Shown: positions 1 to 9,963, counted from the first letter of the stretch. The stretch is DNA of 55,737 nt from Rhodospirillaceae bacterium (GCA_016792585.1 JAEULB010000077.1:1-55737), one strand, 5' to 3'. Notes: generated by a model not told the origin, from the letters alone. Program-made: numbers and translations.

Positions 1-345
<345 letters not shown>

Positions 346-464
346 GTGGAAAATGAGGTCCGGTGCGGTTGCGAACGAAGAAGGAACACACCGGGTCGGT
401 GCGGGGTCGTTCCTATGACACTTTGGTTAGCATATTTCGCACCCGCAAACAACGCGCGAAGCGG

Positions 465-863
465 CTAGGAGACCATCCCCTTGAGGATAAAAATCACAGC
501 CAAAATCAATAAGATAAATGTGGGCGCGACGGTCAGGAGGAAGCCCGGTCCGCGGGCCGCGGCGTCGCGATAGTACGCTTGCGCATAAACCACCCGGCCG
601 ACGACCCAGACGGCCCCCAGAACGGCCGCCCAGAGGTCAGCGGAAACCGCCGCCGCGAGCCACAGCGCCGGCAGGAAAAGCGCCAGCTGCTCGAGCGTGT
701 TCATCTGCACGCGGAAGACCCGGTCGAAGCCCGGATCGCCCGACGTCGCCGGCGCCTTGATGCCGAACTGCCGGCGCGCGGCACTCACCTTGCGCCCGGT
801 CCAGATGAAGACCAGAAGGGCCGCGACCGTCGCGAGCCCGGTGAGCGGATAGGCGAAGCTCAC
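465..863 (-). CDS. MAPEG family membrane protein
   Basis: A 132-residue integral membrane protein of the MAPEG family (membrane-associated proteins in eicosanoid and glutathione metabolism). The sequence shows about four hydrophobic segments and the family signature RVQMNTLEQLALFLPALW around residues 51-68, followed by GRVVYAQAYYRD near 88-99. The length is normal for the bacterial family. The start is a GTG whose bases overlap the stop of the upstream exported protein (GTGA), implying translational coupling. The bacterial members are mostly uncharacterised; some have glutathione transferase or peroxidase activity, so the substrate here cannot be assigned. Confidence 0.88.
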   Translation of the reverse strand: MSFAYPLTGLATVAALLVFIWTGRKVSAARRQFGIKAPATSGDPGFDRVFRVQMNTLEQLALFLPALWLAAAVSADLWAAVLGAVWVVGRVVYAQAYYRDAAARGPGFLLTVAPTFILLILAVIFILKGMVS

Positions 864-1483
864 TTCTTCAGCGCCATCCGGCGATCGAGATCGGCGACGT
901 GCGCGCTCTCGCCCCGCTCCTGCGCCGCGGCCTTCTGCTGGGCCAACGGCACGTCGAGGGCGACGAAGACCTTGCCGTCCTTGTCGGCGCGGCCGTAGGT
1001 CTCGGCGAAGGCGGCCTCGGCGATGCCGTAGATGTCGTCACCATTCTTGACCAGCACGCCGCCGGCGTCGATCCGCTGCTGCTCGCCCCACGGCGCCTTG
1101 AACGTCACCGGCTCGGTCAGCAGCACGGCGAGCACCGTGCCCTTCGAGCGGAACTCGCCCGGCCGACCCGGATCCGGCTCGTAGAGCCTGTCGAAGCGGT
1201 TGCCGGCGATCACGTAGCGCTCGCCCAGCGTACCGGTGACGATGTAGTCGCCCGGCTTGGCGACGTTCCTGGTCTCGGGCTTGCCGGCAAGGATGGTCAC
1301 CACTTCCTGCTCGGCCTTGGCGACCTCGATCTTGTCCTGGGCCAGGCGCGCGGTCTTCCGGAACGTCGCCGCACCGGCGAAGCTGGCGCTTTTCGGGTCG
1401 ATTTCCTTGTAGGCGGTCTGCGCTTCGGCCGCGGCGATCCAGCCGAGGCAGAGAAGCGCCGCCAGGAACCGCGCGGCCGACAT
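860..1483 (-). CDS. Exported protein with PGDYIVTG motif, function unknown
   Basis: A 207-residue protein beginning [22 protein letters not shown], a clear Sec signal peptide with likely cleavage after AEA, so probably periplasmic. The mature part carries PGDYIVTGTLGERYVIAGNRF, resembling short domains in other bacterial proteins in which a PGD motif precedes a tyrosine-rich strand, but I cannot name a family with confidence. The start codon overlaps the ssb stop (TGATG) and its stop overlaps the MAPEG start, so ssb, this gene and the MAPEG gene form a tightly coupled operon. A longer in-frame extension into ssb exists but is unlikely because the signal peptide defines the start. Confidence 0.72.
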   Translation of the reverse strand: MSAARFLAALLCLGWIAAAEAQTAYKEIDPKSASFAGAATFRKTARLAQDKIEVAKAEQEVVTILAGKPETRNVAKPGDYIVTGTLGERYVIAGNRFDRLYEPDPGRPGEFRSKGTVLAVLLTEPVTFKAPWGEQQRIDAGGVLVKNGDDIYGIAEAAFAETYGRADKDGKVFVALDVPLAQQKAAAQERGESAHVADLDRRMALKK

Positions 1484-1944
1484 CAGAACGGGATCTCGTC
1501 GTCGAGATCCGCGCCGCCCTTGCGGGCCGGCGGGCTCGACGGGCCGGGCGCGTCGGCGAACTCGCCGCCATGGCTGGCGCCGCCGCTGTCGCCGCGGCCA
1601 TCCAGCATGGTCAATTCGCCACGGTAACGCTGCAGCACGATCTCGGTCGTATACTTCTCGGCACCGGACTGGTCGGTCCACTTGCGGGTCTGGAGCTGGC
1701 CCTCGATGAAGACCTTGGCGCCCTTCTTCAGGTACTTCTCAGCCACCTCCGCCAGGTTCTCGTTGAAGATCACCACGCGGTGCCACTCGGTCCGCTCCTT
1801 GCGCTCGCCCGACTGGCGGTCTCGCCAGGATTCGGACGTCGCTAAGGAAAGATTAACTACTTTCCGTCCATCCTGGGTGTTGCGGACCTCCGGGTCGCGC
1901 CCGAGATTTCCAACCAGAATGACCTTGTTTACGCTCCCGGCCAT
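1483..1944 (-). CDS. ssb: Single-stranded DNA-binding protein
   Basis: SSB coats single-stranded DNA in replication, repair and recombination. This 153-residue protein has the OB fold: [40 protein letters not shown] and [14 protein letters not shown] short Gly/Ser/Pro-rich linker follows, then the acidic tip DLDDEIPF that docks partner proteins. The ATG at 1942-1944 is chosen because GGAAGGGAG lies just upstream and the fold begins there; a longer frame upstream adds 26 unconserved residues. The gene is divergent from the membrane-protein gene at 2095 and heads an operon leading toward gyrA. Confidence 0.97.
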   Translation of the reverse strand: MAGSVNKVILVGNLGRDPEVRNTQDGRKVVNLSLATSESWRDRQSGERKERTEWHRVVIFNENLAEVAEKYLKKGAKVFIEGQLQTRKWTDQSGAEKYTTEIVLQRYRGELTMLDGRGDSGGASHGGEFADAPGPSSPPARKGGADLDDEIPF

Positions 1945-2094
1945 GTCGCTCCCTTCCGTCGGCTGCGGCCGTCCTTCGTAGTCCTTTGCCGCCGTCACGT
2001 CGATGGTCGCAGCGAGGAGCAAGAATATGCTCGCCCCAAGCCTAACGGAACAGATAGATTTCGCTCAGGGCAGCCTCTATACCACCCGGCACTG

Positions 2095-3174
2095 ATGTTC
2101 GAGCTTCCCAAATTCCAGCTCTTCGAGAAGACCCGCGCGAAGTTTCGGCGGAAGAAGAAGCAGGCGCCGTCCCGACCGAAGAAGCCGGTGTCGCCGAAGG
2201 TCCGCTTCTGGGTCCTGGTGCTGGTCGACACCGCCATCGGCCTGCTCATGCGTACCCTCACCTGGGGCATGATCCTCGCGATCGCCGCGCTCGACATCAT
2301 CGCCGTGGCCGTGACCCTGATCGTCTCCTTCCAGGACGACCTCCCGGTCTGGCTCGTCGACTTCGTCAAGGAGCACGTGTTCAGCTCGCAAAAGCACGTT
2401 CGTCTCACGCTCCAGATGCTCAACCTCGACGGCATCGCCGACATGATGCGCGACGGGCTGAAAGCGCTCGGCGTTCTTTGGGTCGCGGTGATGGCTCTCA
2501 CCTTCGGCGCCACCGTGCTGACGCGCTACGTCTGGGCTCGGCGGACACGGAAGAAGACGGAAGCCGATGGCCGGCTCGGGCGGAAGCTGAAGCCGGGCGA
2601 AGTCCTGGTGCCGTTGCACGATCCGCTGATGCTGGAGATGAACGACGAGTTCAGCCGCTTCGCGCATCTTTACGCCTTCTACCTCGACCTCCGCTGCCGC
2701 AGCGCCGAGGACGCGTCTCGCGTCGCCCAGACGATGGACGGCCTCAAGACGAGTCTCGGCGCCGAGCTGATCAAGCTCGCCGAAAGCCAGGTCGTGCAGG
2801 TGAAACGCGATACGGCGATCTCTGCCCTGACCGACGCGGCCCGCCTCATCACCGACGGCGGCATCGTCGGCGTCATCCTCCGCTCGTCCGACTACCACCG
2901 CATCAAGAAGCCGGAGTCGGAGATCTCCAAGTCGCCGCCGCCACCGGGCGCCAAGCCGAGGATCAGGATGTCGACCTCGTGGGGCGCCAAGCCCAATGCC
3001 GCGGCAGCACCGGTTCCGGAGACCGGGCCGCTCTCCGCTCCGCCGGCGGCGGTGGCCGTAGCAGAGGCACCGGCCGAGGCGGCTCCCGAGCCGGAGCTTC
3101 CGACGATCCAGATGGATCCGGCCTCGCTCGTCGCCAACAAGGCGCGAGACATGCTTGCCGGCTTGCGCGGCTAG
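2095..3174 (+). CDS. Membrane protein of unknown function with proline/alanine-rich tail
   Basis: A 359-residue protein I do not recognise. It starts with a strongly basic stretch (residues 10-35, many Lys and Arg), followed by two or three hydrophobic segments at about 37-53, 57-79 and 123-146. A soluble region of about 150 residues follows, with Cys and Arg-rich helices and a segment KLAESQVVQVKRDTAI. The C-terminal 70 residues are low-complexity Pro/Ala/Glu. The pattern suggests an inner-membrane protein with a large cytoplasmic domain. It is divergent from ssb (151 bases between starts) and its stop lies 7 bases from the end of the convergent gene at 3182. I see no strong Shine-Dalgarno sequence. 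Confidence 0.8.
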   Translation: MFELPKFQLFEKTRAKFRRKKKQAPSRPKKPVSPKVRFWVLVLVDTAIGLLMRTLTWGMILAIAALDIIAVAVTLIVSFQDDLPVWLVDFVKEHVFSSQKHVRLTLQMLNLDGIADMMRDGLKALGVLWVAVMALTFGATVLTRYVWARRTRKKTEADGRLGRKLKPGEVLVPLHDPLMLEMNDEFSRFAHLYAFYLDLRCRSAEDASRVAQTMDGLKTSLGAELIKLAESQVVQVKRDTAISALTDAARLITDGGIVGVILRSSDYHRIKKPESEISKSPPPPGAKPRIRMSTSWGAKPNAAAAPVPETGPLSAPPAAVAVAEAPAEAAPEPELPTIQMDPASLVANKARDMLAGLRG

Positions 3175-3181
3175 CGACGGA

Positions 3182-4294
3182 TCAGATCACCGAGGCCTTG
3201 TACTTCTCGAGCCGCATCATCAGCTCGATGTCGATCTCACCCGAGTTCCATCCCTCCAGCACCCTGACCTGCCGGCGCATCGACACAGAGAGGTCGACCC
3301 ATTTTGCCTGGTTGGATTTGACTTCGCTCTGCGGGACCAGCGGCAGAAGCCGCACCATCTCGACCACCGCTTCCTTCTGCCGGTAGTGGACCTCGCGCTG
3401 GGCCGAATCCCAGACCTTCAGCACGTTGTCCCAGCCGTCGAAGAACCAGCCGAGCTTGTCCATCGCAGCCTTGAGCTGAACCTCGGTCTCGCCCCAGGGA
3501 ACGATGTATTTCGCGATGTTATCGAGTGCCGAGTCGAGGTCGCCGATCGGCTTGGTCGCGACCCGGTTGGTTTCCTCGGCGACGTCGGCGACCAGCGTCG
3601 CATCGGGCGCCGCATCGTCGGCCCACTCGCCGGCGGCCCAGTCGCGCATCACCCGCGACAGCTCGGTCAGCTGGGTCCAGATCCGCCGCATCGGTCCGAC
3701 TGCAGCGCTGCGGGGAACGCCCAGCGGCGCGATCATGTTGCCCCATTGCTCGAGCCGGTCGAGGAGCTCCTGCAGCTCGATGTCCAGTCTCTCGCCCGCG
3801 GCGGTGAGCTCGGCACGCGCCCGTTTCTTGCCCGAGTCCGACATCAGATCGGTGACGACGAACTTCTCCTTGCCGGACGACAGTTGCTCGAGGGCACGGA
3901 CGACGACGAAGAGCCGCGTCACCAGTTCCTGGTTCTCGGCGGCGCTGAGGATCGTCTTGGCCGCGGTCGCGGCATCCGAGCCGGCGAGCCCGGTGCTGGC
4001 GACCTTGAGGGTGGCGATGCGGATATCGTGCGGACTGGTCGCCGACTTCGCTTCCATCTCCTCGAGGAGCGCTCGGTCGTGGACCGTCATCTTGAACATC
4101 TCCGGCAGCGCCTTGGCCGGGATCACGTAGGTGCCCTTGGAGCCGGAAAGGCCGGGGATCAGGTATTCGACCTTCTCGGGATCGGTCGAGCGCATCCGCG
4201 CGGCGGCCAGGACCGGCGTCGTGAACGGCACCGTGGCGCCGCGCTCGGCGAAGGTCGCGGGCCAGAAACGTTCGCTTGCAGTGGCCGTGCTCAT
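3182..4294 (-). CDS. Conserved hypothetical protein, 370 residues
   Basis: A mostly helical, soluble protein with no signal peptide or membrane segment and no motif I can name. The N-terminal third includes PEKVEYLIPGLSGSKGTYVI. The middle has two Leu/Glu-rich helices that look suited to coiled-coil packing (ELTAAGERLDIELQELLDRL). The C-terminal part is Trp-rich (LGWFFDGWDNVLKVWDSAQR), which suggests a folded domain rather than a spurious frame. Codon positions show the normal high-GC third-base bias. It is a single gene, convergent with the membrane protein at 2095 and followed upstream on its strand by the tRNA-His gene. Confidence 0.75.
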   Translation of the reverse strand: MSTATASERFWPATFAERGATVPFTTPVLAAARMRSTDPEKVEYLIPGLSGSKGTYVIPAKALPEMFKMTVHDRALLEEMEAKSATSPHDIRIATLKVASTGLAGSDAATAAKTILSAAENQELVTRLFVVVRALEQLSSGKEKFVVTDLMSDSGKKRARAELTAAGERLDIELQELLDRLEQWGNMIAPLGVPRSAAVGPMRRIWTQLTELSRVMRDWAAGEWADDAAPDATLVADVAEETNRVATKPIGDLDSALDNIAKYIVPWGETEVQLKAAMDKLGWFFDGWDNVLKVWDSAQREVHYRQKEAVVEMVRLLPLVPQSEVKSNQAKWVDLSVSMRRQVRVLEGWNSGEIDIELMMRLEKYKASVI

Positions 4295-4444
4295 TGGGCT
4301 CCGCGGGACGGCGCACTCTCGTGATCGGAGGCGCTAATCAATCGTTTCGGGAGCGCGGAGGCAAGCCGACAATTTTCGACAATCTTCATAGTTTATTTAC
4401 GAACGACCGGATTGCTGGCTACTCCGTTCGAACGTCAGGGAAAA

Positions 4445-4522
4445 TGGGGCGAGCGACCGGGCTTGAACCGGCGACCCCCAGATCCACAATCTGGTGCTCT
4501 AACCAACTGAGCTACGCCCGCC
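4445..4522 (-). tRNA. tRNA-His (anticodon GTG)
   Basis: Read on the minus strand the segment folds as a complete cloverleaf. The acceptor stem is GCGGGCG paired with CGCTCGC, the D arm is GCTC/GAGC, the anticodon stem is CCAGA/TCTGG with loop TTGTGGA (anticodon GTG), and the T arm has loop TTCAAGC. The extra G at position -1 opposite discriminator C73, the identity mark of tRNA-His, is present, and the 3' CCA is encoded at 4445-4447. Confidence 0.97.
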
Positions 4523-4583
4523 ACCGGCGCCATACCTAATCGGGCCCTCCCCCGCCGTCAAGCCGCGCAGCCGCACAAACCGC

Positions 4584-4627
4584 CGGAAAATCAGGGCCGT
4601 GACGGTCTCAGAGACCCTGAGCGGCCC
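4584..4627 (-). terminator. Probable intrinsic terminator after the acyl-CoA dehydrogenase gene
   Basis: A nested hairpin lies just downstream of the stop at 4643. The outer arms are gggccg (4594-4599) and cggccc (4622-4627), and the inner perfect hairpin is ggtctc-a-gagacc (4604-4616). On the minus strand it is followed by TGATTTT. The U tract is short, so termination strength is uncertain. Confidence 0.45.
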
Positions 4628-4642
4628 GTCCCCGATTCCGCC

Positions 4643-6427
4643 TCAGAACGCCTCGGCCGGCATCTCCATCAGGGTCTTCCGGCCGGCGAGCACCGTCCTG
4701 AACAGGGTGTCGGTCTCCGGCAGCACGCGTTCGATGAAGAATCGCGCGGTCATGACCTTGGCGGCATAGAAGCCGTCGGCGTCGTTTCCGGCGGCGATCT
4801 TCGCCTGGGCCAGCTTGACGATCCGGCACCAGAGGAACCCCATGACCACATGGCCGAACAGGCGGAGGTAGTCGGTCGCTCCCGACACCGCCTCCTCGGG
4901 GTCCTTGAGCCCCTTCTCCGCAAGCTGCGCGGTCGCCTGCTGCAGCTTGGCGAAGGCCTTCGCCAGCGGCATCACGAACTCGGCGAGCTTGGGCTCGGTG
5001 CCGTTCGCCTGGATGAAGGTGTCCACCGGATGGAAGAAGCGCCGGAGCAGGCGCCCCATGTTCTGCGGCAACTTGCGCCCGACCAGGTCGAGCGCCTGGA
5101 TGCCATTGGTGCCTTCGTAGATCTGCGCGATGCGGGCGTCGCGCACGAACTGCTCGACGCCGTGCTCGCGGATGTAGCCGTGGCCGCCATAGACCTGCTG
5201 CGCGGTCACGGTCGAGGCGAAGCCCTGGTCGGTGAGATAGGCCTTCACGATCGGCGTCAGCAGCTGCACCAGTTCGTCGGCCGCCTCGCGCTTCGCCGCG
5301 TCCGGGTGCTTCTCGGATTCGTCCAGCAGGCGGCCGGTCCAATAGGCCATCACCCTGGCGCCTTCGGTGAAGGAGCGGATCGAGAGCAGGTTCTTCCGCA
5401 CGTCGGGATGCACGATGATCGGATCGGCGGTCTTCGCCGCATCCTTGGTGCCGCTGACGGAGCGTCCCTGGGTACGCTCCCTGGCGTAGTCGCGGGCGTT
5501 CTGGTAGGCGACCTCGGCGAGGCCGAGGCCCTGCATGCCGACCGAGAGGCGCGCCTCGTTCATCATCGTGAACATGCAGCGCATGCCCTTGTGCATGCCG
5601 CCGACGAGCCAGCCGACCGAGTTCTCGAAATTGAGGACGCAGGTGGGCGAGGCCTTGATGCCCATCTTGTGCTCGAGTGCGCCGGTCGAGACACCGTTGT
5701 GGACGCCGGGCTTGCCATCGGCCATCGGCAGGCGCTTCGGCACCAGGAACAGGCTGATGCCGCGGATGCCTTCGGGCGCGTCCGGCAGCTTCGCCAGCAC
5801 CAGGTGCACGATGTTGTCGGTGAAGTCGTGGTCGCCGCAGGAGATGAAGATCTTGGTGCCGGTGATGGCATAGCTGCCATCGCCCTTTGGCACCGCCCTG
5901 GTGCGGATCAGCCCGAGATCGGTGCCGCATTGCGGCTCGGTCAGGCACATGGTCCCGGTCCACTCGCCGGTCGCGAGCTTCGGCAGGTAGGCGCGCTTCA
6001 ACTCCTCGACCGCATGCGCGCGGATCGCCGCATAGGCACCATTGGAAAGGCCGGGGAACATGCCGAAGGCGAGGTTCGCCGAGCAGAACATCTCCTTCAC
6101 GACGTTGTGCAGAAGGCGCGGCATCCCCTGCCCGCCATCCTCGACCGCGCACGGCATGCCGACCCAGCCGCCTTCGCGGAACGCCTCGTAGGCTTCCTTG
6201 AAACCCTTCGGCGTGCGCACCACGCCGTTCTCCAGCACCGAGCCTTCCTCGTCGCCGGAGCGGTTGAGGGGCTGCAGCACCTCCTCGCAGATCTGGGCTG
6301 CGGCCTCGAGGATCGCGTCCGCGGTATCGGCGCCATACTCCTCGTCGCCGGGCAGCGGCTCGGAGTCGGCCAGCACCTCGTTCAGTACGAAGCGGATGTC
6401 GCGCAAGGGAGCTTTGTACGTAGCCAT
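4643..6427 (-). CDS. Acyl-CoA dehydrogenase, long DmdC-like type
   Basis: FAD enzyme that introduces the alpha,beta double bond into an acyl-CoA. At 594 residues it belongs to the long family with an extra C-terminal domain that includes the methylmercaptopropionyl-CoA dehydrogenase DmdC and many fatty-acyl-CoA dehydrogenases. The FAD/substrate motif MCLTEPQCGTDLG lies near residue 160, GDGSYAITGTKIFIS near 183, and the catalytic-Glu segment AQIYEGTNGIQALDLVGRKL near 425-445. The start lies 2 bases beyond the stop of the upstream bifunctional gene, with GAGGA as a ribosome site, so it is the last gene of a thiolase/dehydrogenase/hydratase operon. The substrate cannot be read from sequence; a long-chain fatty acid is the default. 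Confidence 0.92.
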   Translation of the reverse strand: MATYKAPLRDIRFVLNEVLADSEPLPGDEEYGADTADAILEAAAQICEEVLQPLNRSGDEEGSVLENGVVRTPKGFKEAYEAFREGGWVGMPCAVEDGGQGMPRLLHNVVKEMFCSANLAFGMFPGLSNGAYAAIRAHAVEELKRAYLPKLATGEWTGTMCLTEPQCGTDLGLIRTRAVPKGDGSYAITGTKIFISCGDHDFTDNIVHLVLAKLPDAPEGIRGISLFLVPKRLPMADGKPGVHNGVSTGALEHKMGIKASPTCVLNFENSVGWLVGGMHKGMRCMFTMMNEARLSVGMQGLGLAEVAYQNARDYARERTQGRSVSGTKDAAKTADPIIVHPDVRKNLLSIRSFTEGARVMAYWTGRLLDESEKHPDAAKREAADELVQLLTPIVKAYLTDQGFASTVTAQQVYGGHGYIREHGVEQFVRDARIAQIYEGTNGIQALDLVGRKLPQNMGRLLRRFFHPVDTFIQANGTEPKLAEFVMPLAKAFAKLQQATAQLAEKGLKDPEEAVSGATDYLRLFGHVVMGFLWCRIVKLAQAKIAAGNDADGFYAAKVMTARFFIERVLPETDTLFRTVLAGRKTLMEMPAEAF

Positions 6428-6429
6428 GG

Positions 6430-8775
6430 CTAGTTCCTCAGCGGCTTGCCGGTGGTCAGCATGTGCTCCATGCGCTGGAGCGTGCCCTCGGTCTTGACCA
6501 GGCGCATGAAGGCCTGGCGTTCGAGCGCATAGAGCTTGTCCTCGCTGGTGGGCTCGATGTGGTCGGCGTCGTCGCCGCCGGTGATGACCTTCGCCAGCTC
6601 CTTGACCACGACCTGGTCGTGAGTGGTGACCTTGCCCTGCAGGGCTAGGCCTTCGACCTGAAGCTGGATCGCGGCGACGCCGGTCGGGCCCGGCAGGTTG
6701 AGCACCGGCGGCTCCGGCGCCTTGTATTTCTTGGCGAGCTTGAGCGCAGTTTCCTTCGCATCGGCAAGGAGACGGTCGCGGTTCATCGTGATGCCGTCGG
6801 TCGGACGCAGGAATCCCAGCTCACGGCACTCATGCGCCGACTTGCCGACCTTCGCCATCGCCACCGTCTCGAACGCCTTGGCGACCGGCGGCATCGGGCC
6901 CTTCGGCATGCCGGGTAGCGTCGCCCAGCGTGTCAGCAGCTCCTTCGAGCCGCCCCATCCTGGCACCAATCCCACGCCGCATTCGACAAGGCCGATATAG
7001 CTCTCGGCGTGGGCCTGCACGGCCGAGCAGTGCAGCAGCACTTCGCAGCCGCCGCCCAAAGCCATGCCCGCGGGCGCGCCGACGCTCGGGAACGGCGCGT
7101 ATTTGAGTGCCTTGAAGGTCTTCTGCCCCTGGTCGACCAGCTGGTCGATCGCCGGCCACAACGCCACGTTGGCGGCGAACAGGGCGAGGCCTAGATTGGC
7201 GCCGACCGAGAAGTTGTCGGCGTCGTTGTGGATGACGAGCGCTTTGTAGCTCTTCGTAACCGTGTCGATCGCCTTCTTCACCATGCCGAGCAGGTCGGCA
7301 TCGAAGGCGTTCATCTTGGTGTGGAACTCGAGGCAGGCGACGCCGTCGCCGAGATCCCAGAGGCTCGCCGCCTTGTTGCCGACGATCGGCTGCTTGCCGC
7401 GCTTGACGTCAGTGAGCAGCAGCACGCCCGGCCGGCGCTGGATCGCGTGATAGGCGCCGTCGGTGCCGAGATATTCGACCGTCGCGTCCTGCGTGCGATA
7501 GAAGCCGCCGGCCGCGGCTGCCGCGGTCACCAGCGACGGCACCGCTTTGCCTTCGGTCGCGAGCTTGTCGGCAAACCACCTGGCGCCGAGCTGGTCGATC
7601 ATCTCGAACGGCCCGCGCTTCCACGCGTATCCGAGGCGCATCGCCTCGTCGACGGCGGTCACCTGGTCGGCGATGTCGGGCACCAGCGAGGCGGCATAGG
7701 CGAGCGTGTCGCGCATCACCGCCCAGGCGTATTTGCCGCCCTTGTCGGGATGCTCGGCGAGGACCTTGAGGCCCTTGCGCGCCGCCTCGACGGACTCGAG
7801 ACGCGGCTTGCCGGCCACGTGGTACTCGCCGGTCTTGAGGTCGATCGCCTCTTTCACCCGCGATCCATCTGCGCCTTTGGCGAGACGATAGAAGCCGCCC
7901 TTGCCCTTACGCCCCGTGTAGCCGTCCGCGATCATCTTCTCGAACAGCGCCTGCGGCCGGTAGATGCGGCGGTAGTCGTCGCCCTCGGGCAATGTGGCGA
8001 GCAGGCTCTTCGACACATGCGGCATCAGGTCGAGACCGACGAGGTCGAGCAGGCCGAAGATGCCGGTCTTGGGGATGCCCATCGGCCGGCCGGCGACTGA
8101 GTCCGCCTCCTCGACCGTGAGGCCGAGATCGATCGAATGGTTGATCGCGGCCTGGATCCAGTAGGTGCCGATCCGGTTGGCGATGAAGCCCGGCGTGTCC
8201 TTGCAATCGACCACGCCCTTGCCGAGCGCGTGGTCGCAGAAGTCGCGGATGATCTCCACCGCCTTCGGCTTGGTCGAGGGGCCCGCGACGATCTCGAGCA
8301 GCCGCATGTAGCGCGGCGGGTTGAAGAAGTGCGTGATCAGGAAGTCCTTGGCGAAGGACTTCGGCAGGCCCTTCGTCAGGTTCTGAAGCGGGATGGTCGA
8401 GGTGTTGGAGGAGACGATCGAGCCCTTCTTCCGATGCGCCTCGATCTTCTTGTAGACCTCCTGCTTGATCGCGAGGTTCTCGGCGACGACCTCGACGATC
8501 CAGTCGCATTCGCCCAAGCGGTCGAGGTGGTCTTCGATGTTGCCGGGGGTCACCAGGCGCGCCGCGCCCGCATGCATGAACGGGGCCGGGTCAGTCTTGA
8601 GCAGGCGCTGGATCGCACCCTCGGCGACCGCATTCCGGTTGCCGCCGTCCTTCGGTACGATATCGAGCAGATGAACCGGCACGCCGGCATTGGCGACATG
8701 GGCGGCGATCCCGCCCCCCATCACGCCGGAGCCGATGACGCCGACGCGGCCGATCTTGAGTTTCGGGGCCGGCAT
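6430..8775 (-). CDS. Bifunctional 3-hydroxyacyl-CoA dehydrogenase / enoyl-CoA hydratase
   Basis: A 781-residue multifunctional beta-oxidation protein with the order dehydrogenase then crotonase (as in FadN-like proteins, opposite to E. coli FadB). The N-terminal NAD fold begins RVGVIGSGVMGGGIAAHVAN (residues about 10-29), with the dehydrogenase motif ITHFFNPPRYMRLLEIV around 150. The crotonase domain near residue 490 onward keeps both catalytic glutamates, in GGGCEVLLHC and VECGVGLVPGWGG. The ATG at 8773-8775 overlaps the thiolase stop (TGATG), so the start is set by operon structure and the Rossmann motif. With thiolase and the acyl-CoA dehydrogenase it completes a beta-oxidation spiral. Confidence 0.93.
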   Translation of the reverse strand: MPAPKLKIGRVGVIGSGVMGGGIAAHVANAGVPVHLLDIVPKDGGNRNAVAEGAIQRLLKTDPAPFMHAGAARLVTPGNIEDHLDRLGECDWIVEVVAENLAIKQEVYKKIEAHRKKGSIVSSNTSTIPLQNLTKGLPKSFAKDFLITHFFNPPRYMRLLEIVAGPSTKPKAVEIIRDFCDHALGKGVVDCKDTPGFIANRIGTYWIQAAINHSIDLGLTVEEADSVAGRPMGIPKTGIFGLLDLVGLDLMPHVSKSLLATLPEGDDYRRIYRPQALFEKMIADGYTGRKGKGGFYRLAKGADGSRVKEAIDLKTGEYHVAGKPRLESVEAARKGLKVLAEHPDKGGKYAWAVMRDTLAYAASLVPDIADQVTAVDEAMRLGYAWKRGPFEMIDQLGARWFADKLATEGKAVPSLVTAAAAAGGFYRTQDATVEYLGTDGAYHAIQRRPGVLLLTDVKRGKQPIVGNKAASLWDLGDGVACLEFHTKMNAFDADLLGMVKKAIDTVTKSYKALVIHNDADNFSVGANLGLALFAANVALWPAIDQLVDQGQKTFKALKYAPFPSVGAPAGMALGGGCEVLLHCSAVQAHAESYIGLVECGVGLVPGWGGSKELLTRWATLPGMPKGPMPPVAKAFETVAMAKVGKSAHECRELGFLRPTDGITMNRDRLLADAKETALKLAKKYKAPEPPVLNLPGPTGVAAIQLQVEGLALQGKVTTHDQVVVKELAKVITGGDDADHIEPTSEDKLYALERQAFMRLVKTEGTLQRMEHMLTTGKPLRN

Positions 8776-9899
8776 CAGACGGCCTCGAGAATGGTCGCGA
8801 TCCCCTGCCCGCCGCCGATGCATTGCGTCGCCAGCGCCAGCGATTTGCCTTCGCGCTTGAGCAGCGCCGCCGCCTTGCCCGTGATGCGCGCACCGGTGGC
8901 GCCCAGCGGATGTCCGAGCGCGATCGCGCCGCCGTCGAGGTTCACCTTCTCAGGGGCGATGTCGAGGTCGCGCATGCTGGCGATCGCCTGGGAGGCGAAG
9001 GCCTCGTTGAGCTCGACCACGTCGAGATCCTTGGACGTGATGCCGGCGCGTTTCAGCGCCTTCTTGCTGGCGCCGATCGGGCCTAGGCCCATCACCTCGG
9101 GCGCGCAGCCGGCGACCGCGATCGAGCGGATCTTGGCCAGCACCTTGAGCCCATGCGCCTTGGCGTAATCCTCGGACGTCACTAGCACCGCGGTCGCCCC
9201 ATCGGTCAGCGGCGAGGAGGTGCCGGCGGTGACCGTGCCCTCCTCCAGGAACGCCGGCTTCAATCCGGCCAGCGCTTCCTTGGACGTGCCGGCGCGGATG
9301 CAGCCGTCCTTCGTCACACCGTTGATCGCGACGATCTCGGCGTCGAGCTTGCCGGCGGCCTGGGCGGCGGCCGCCTTGGCGTGGCTGCCGACCGCGAACT
9401 CCTCCTGCTCGGCGCGGGTGATCTGGTACTGGCGCGCGACGTTCTCGGCGGTCTGGCCCATCGACATGTAGGCCGCCGGCATCTCGCTCATCAGCTTCGG
9501 GCTCGGCATCGGGTTGTAGCCGCCCATCGGCACCCGCGACATCGACTCGATGCCGCCACAGACGAAGGCCTCGCCGGCGTTCATCTGGATTGCGCCGGCG
9601 GCCATGTGGATCGCCTGCATCGAGGAGCCGCAGAAGCGGTTGACGGTGGCGCCGCCGACCGAGAGCGGCAGGTGGCCTAAGAGCCCGATCAGGCGGGCGA
9701 CGTTGAAGCCCTGCTCGCCCTCGGGGAAGGCGCAGCCGACGATCAGGTCTTCGAGGTCCTGCGGCGGCACGCCCGTCTGCTTGATCAGCGCCTCGATGAC
9801 CTGGGCGGCCATCTCGTCGGGCCGGACCTTCCGGAGGTCGCCCTTGTGGGCGAAATGGAACGGCGAGCGGGCGTAGCCCGCGATCACCACGTTACGCAT
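8775..9899 (-). CDS. Acetyl-CoA acyltransferase (thiolase)
   Basis: Thiolase II-type enzyme, 374 residues, cleaving 3-ketoacyl-CoA with CoA to acetyl-CoA and a shortened acyl-CoA. The acyl-accepting Cys90 sits in VNRFCGSSMQAIHMAAG. The C-terminal active-site residues are His330 in GHPLGATG and Cys360 in QCIGGGQG. The fold is complete at a normal or slightly short length. It is first of three beta-oxidation genes transcribed together (thiolase, bifunctional protein, acyl-CoA dehydrogenase), separated by 64 bases from the upstream small exported-protein gene, so it may have its own promoter or belong to the long anthranilate operon. Confidence 0.94.
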   Translation of the reverse strand: MRNVVIAGYARSPFHFAHKGDLRKVRPDEMAAQVIEALIKQTGVPPQDLEDLIVGCAFPEGEQGFNVARLIGLLGHLPLSVGGATVNRFCGSSMQAIHMAAGAIQMNAGEAFVCGGIESMSRVPMGGYNPMPSPKLMSEMPAAYMSMGQTAENVARQYQITRAEQEEFAVGSHAKAAAAQAAGKLDAEIVAINGVTKDGCIRAGTSKEALAGLKPAFLEEGTVTAGTSSPLTDGATAVLVTSEDYAKAHGLKVLAKIRSIAVAGCAPEVMGLGPIGASKKALKRAGITSKDLDVVELNEAFASQAIASMRDLDIAPEKVNLDGGAIALGHPLGATGARITGKAAALLKREGKSLALATQCIGGGQGIATILEAV

Positions 9900-9963
9900 G
9901 GCGCTCGAACTCCAACTGCTTTGAATCGGATACTACCGCGCGCCCGGATTTAACGCGAATGGC

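Noticed and set aside
4850..6433. Plus-strand 527-codon frame opposite the acyl-CoA dehydrogenase
   Set aside because: No motifs or plausible ribosome site; it mirrors the real gene.
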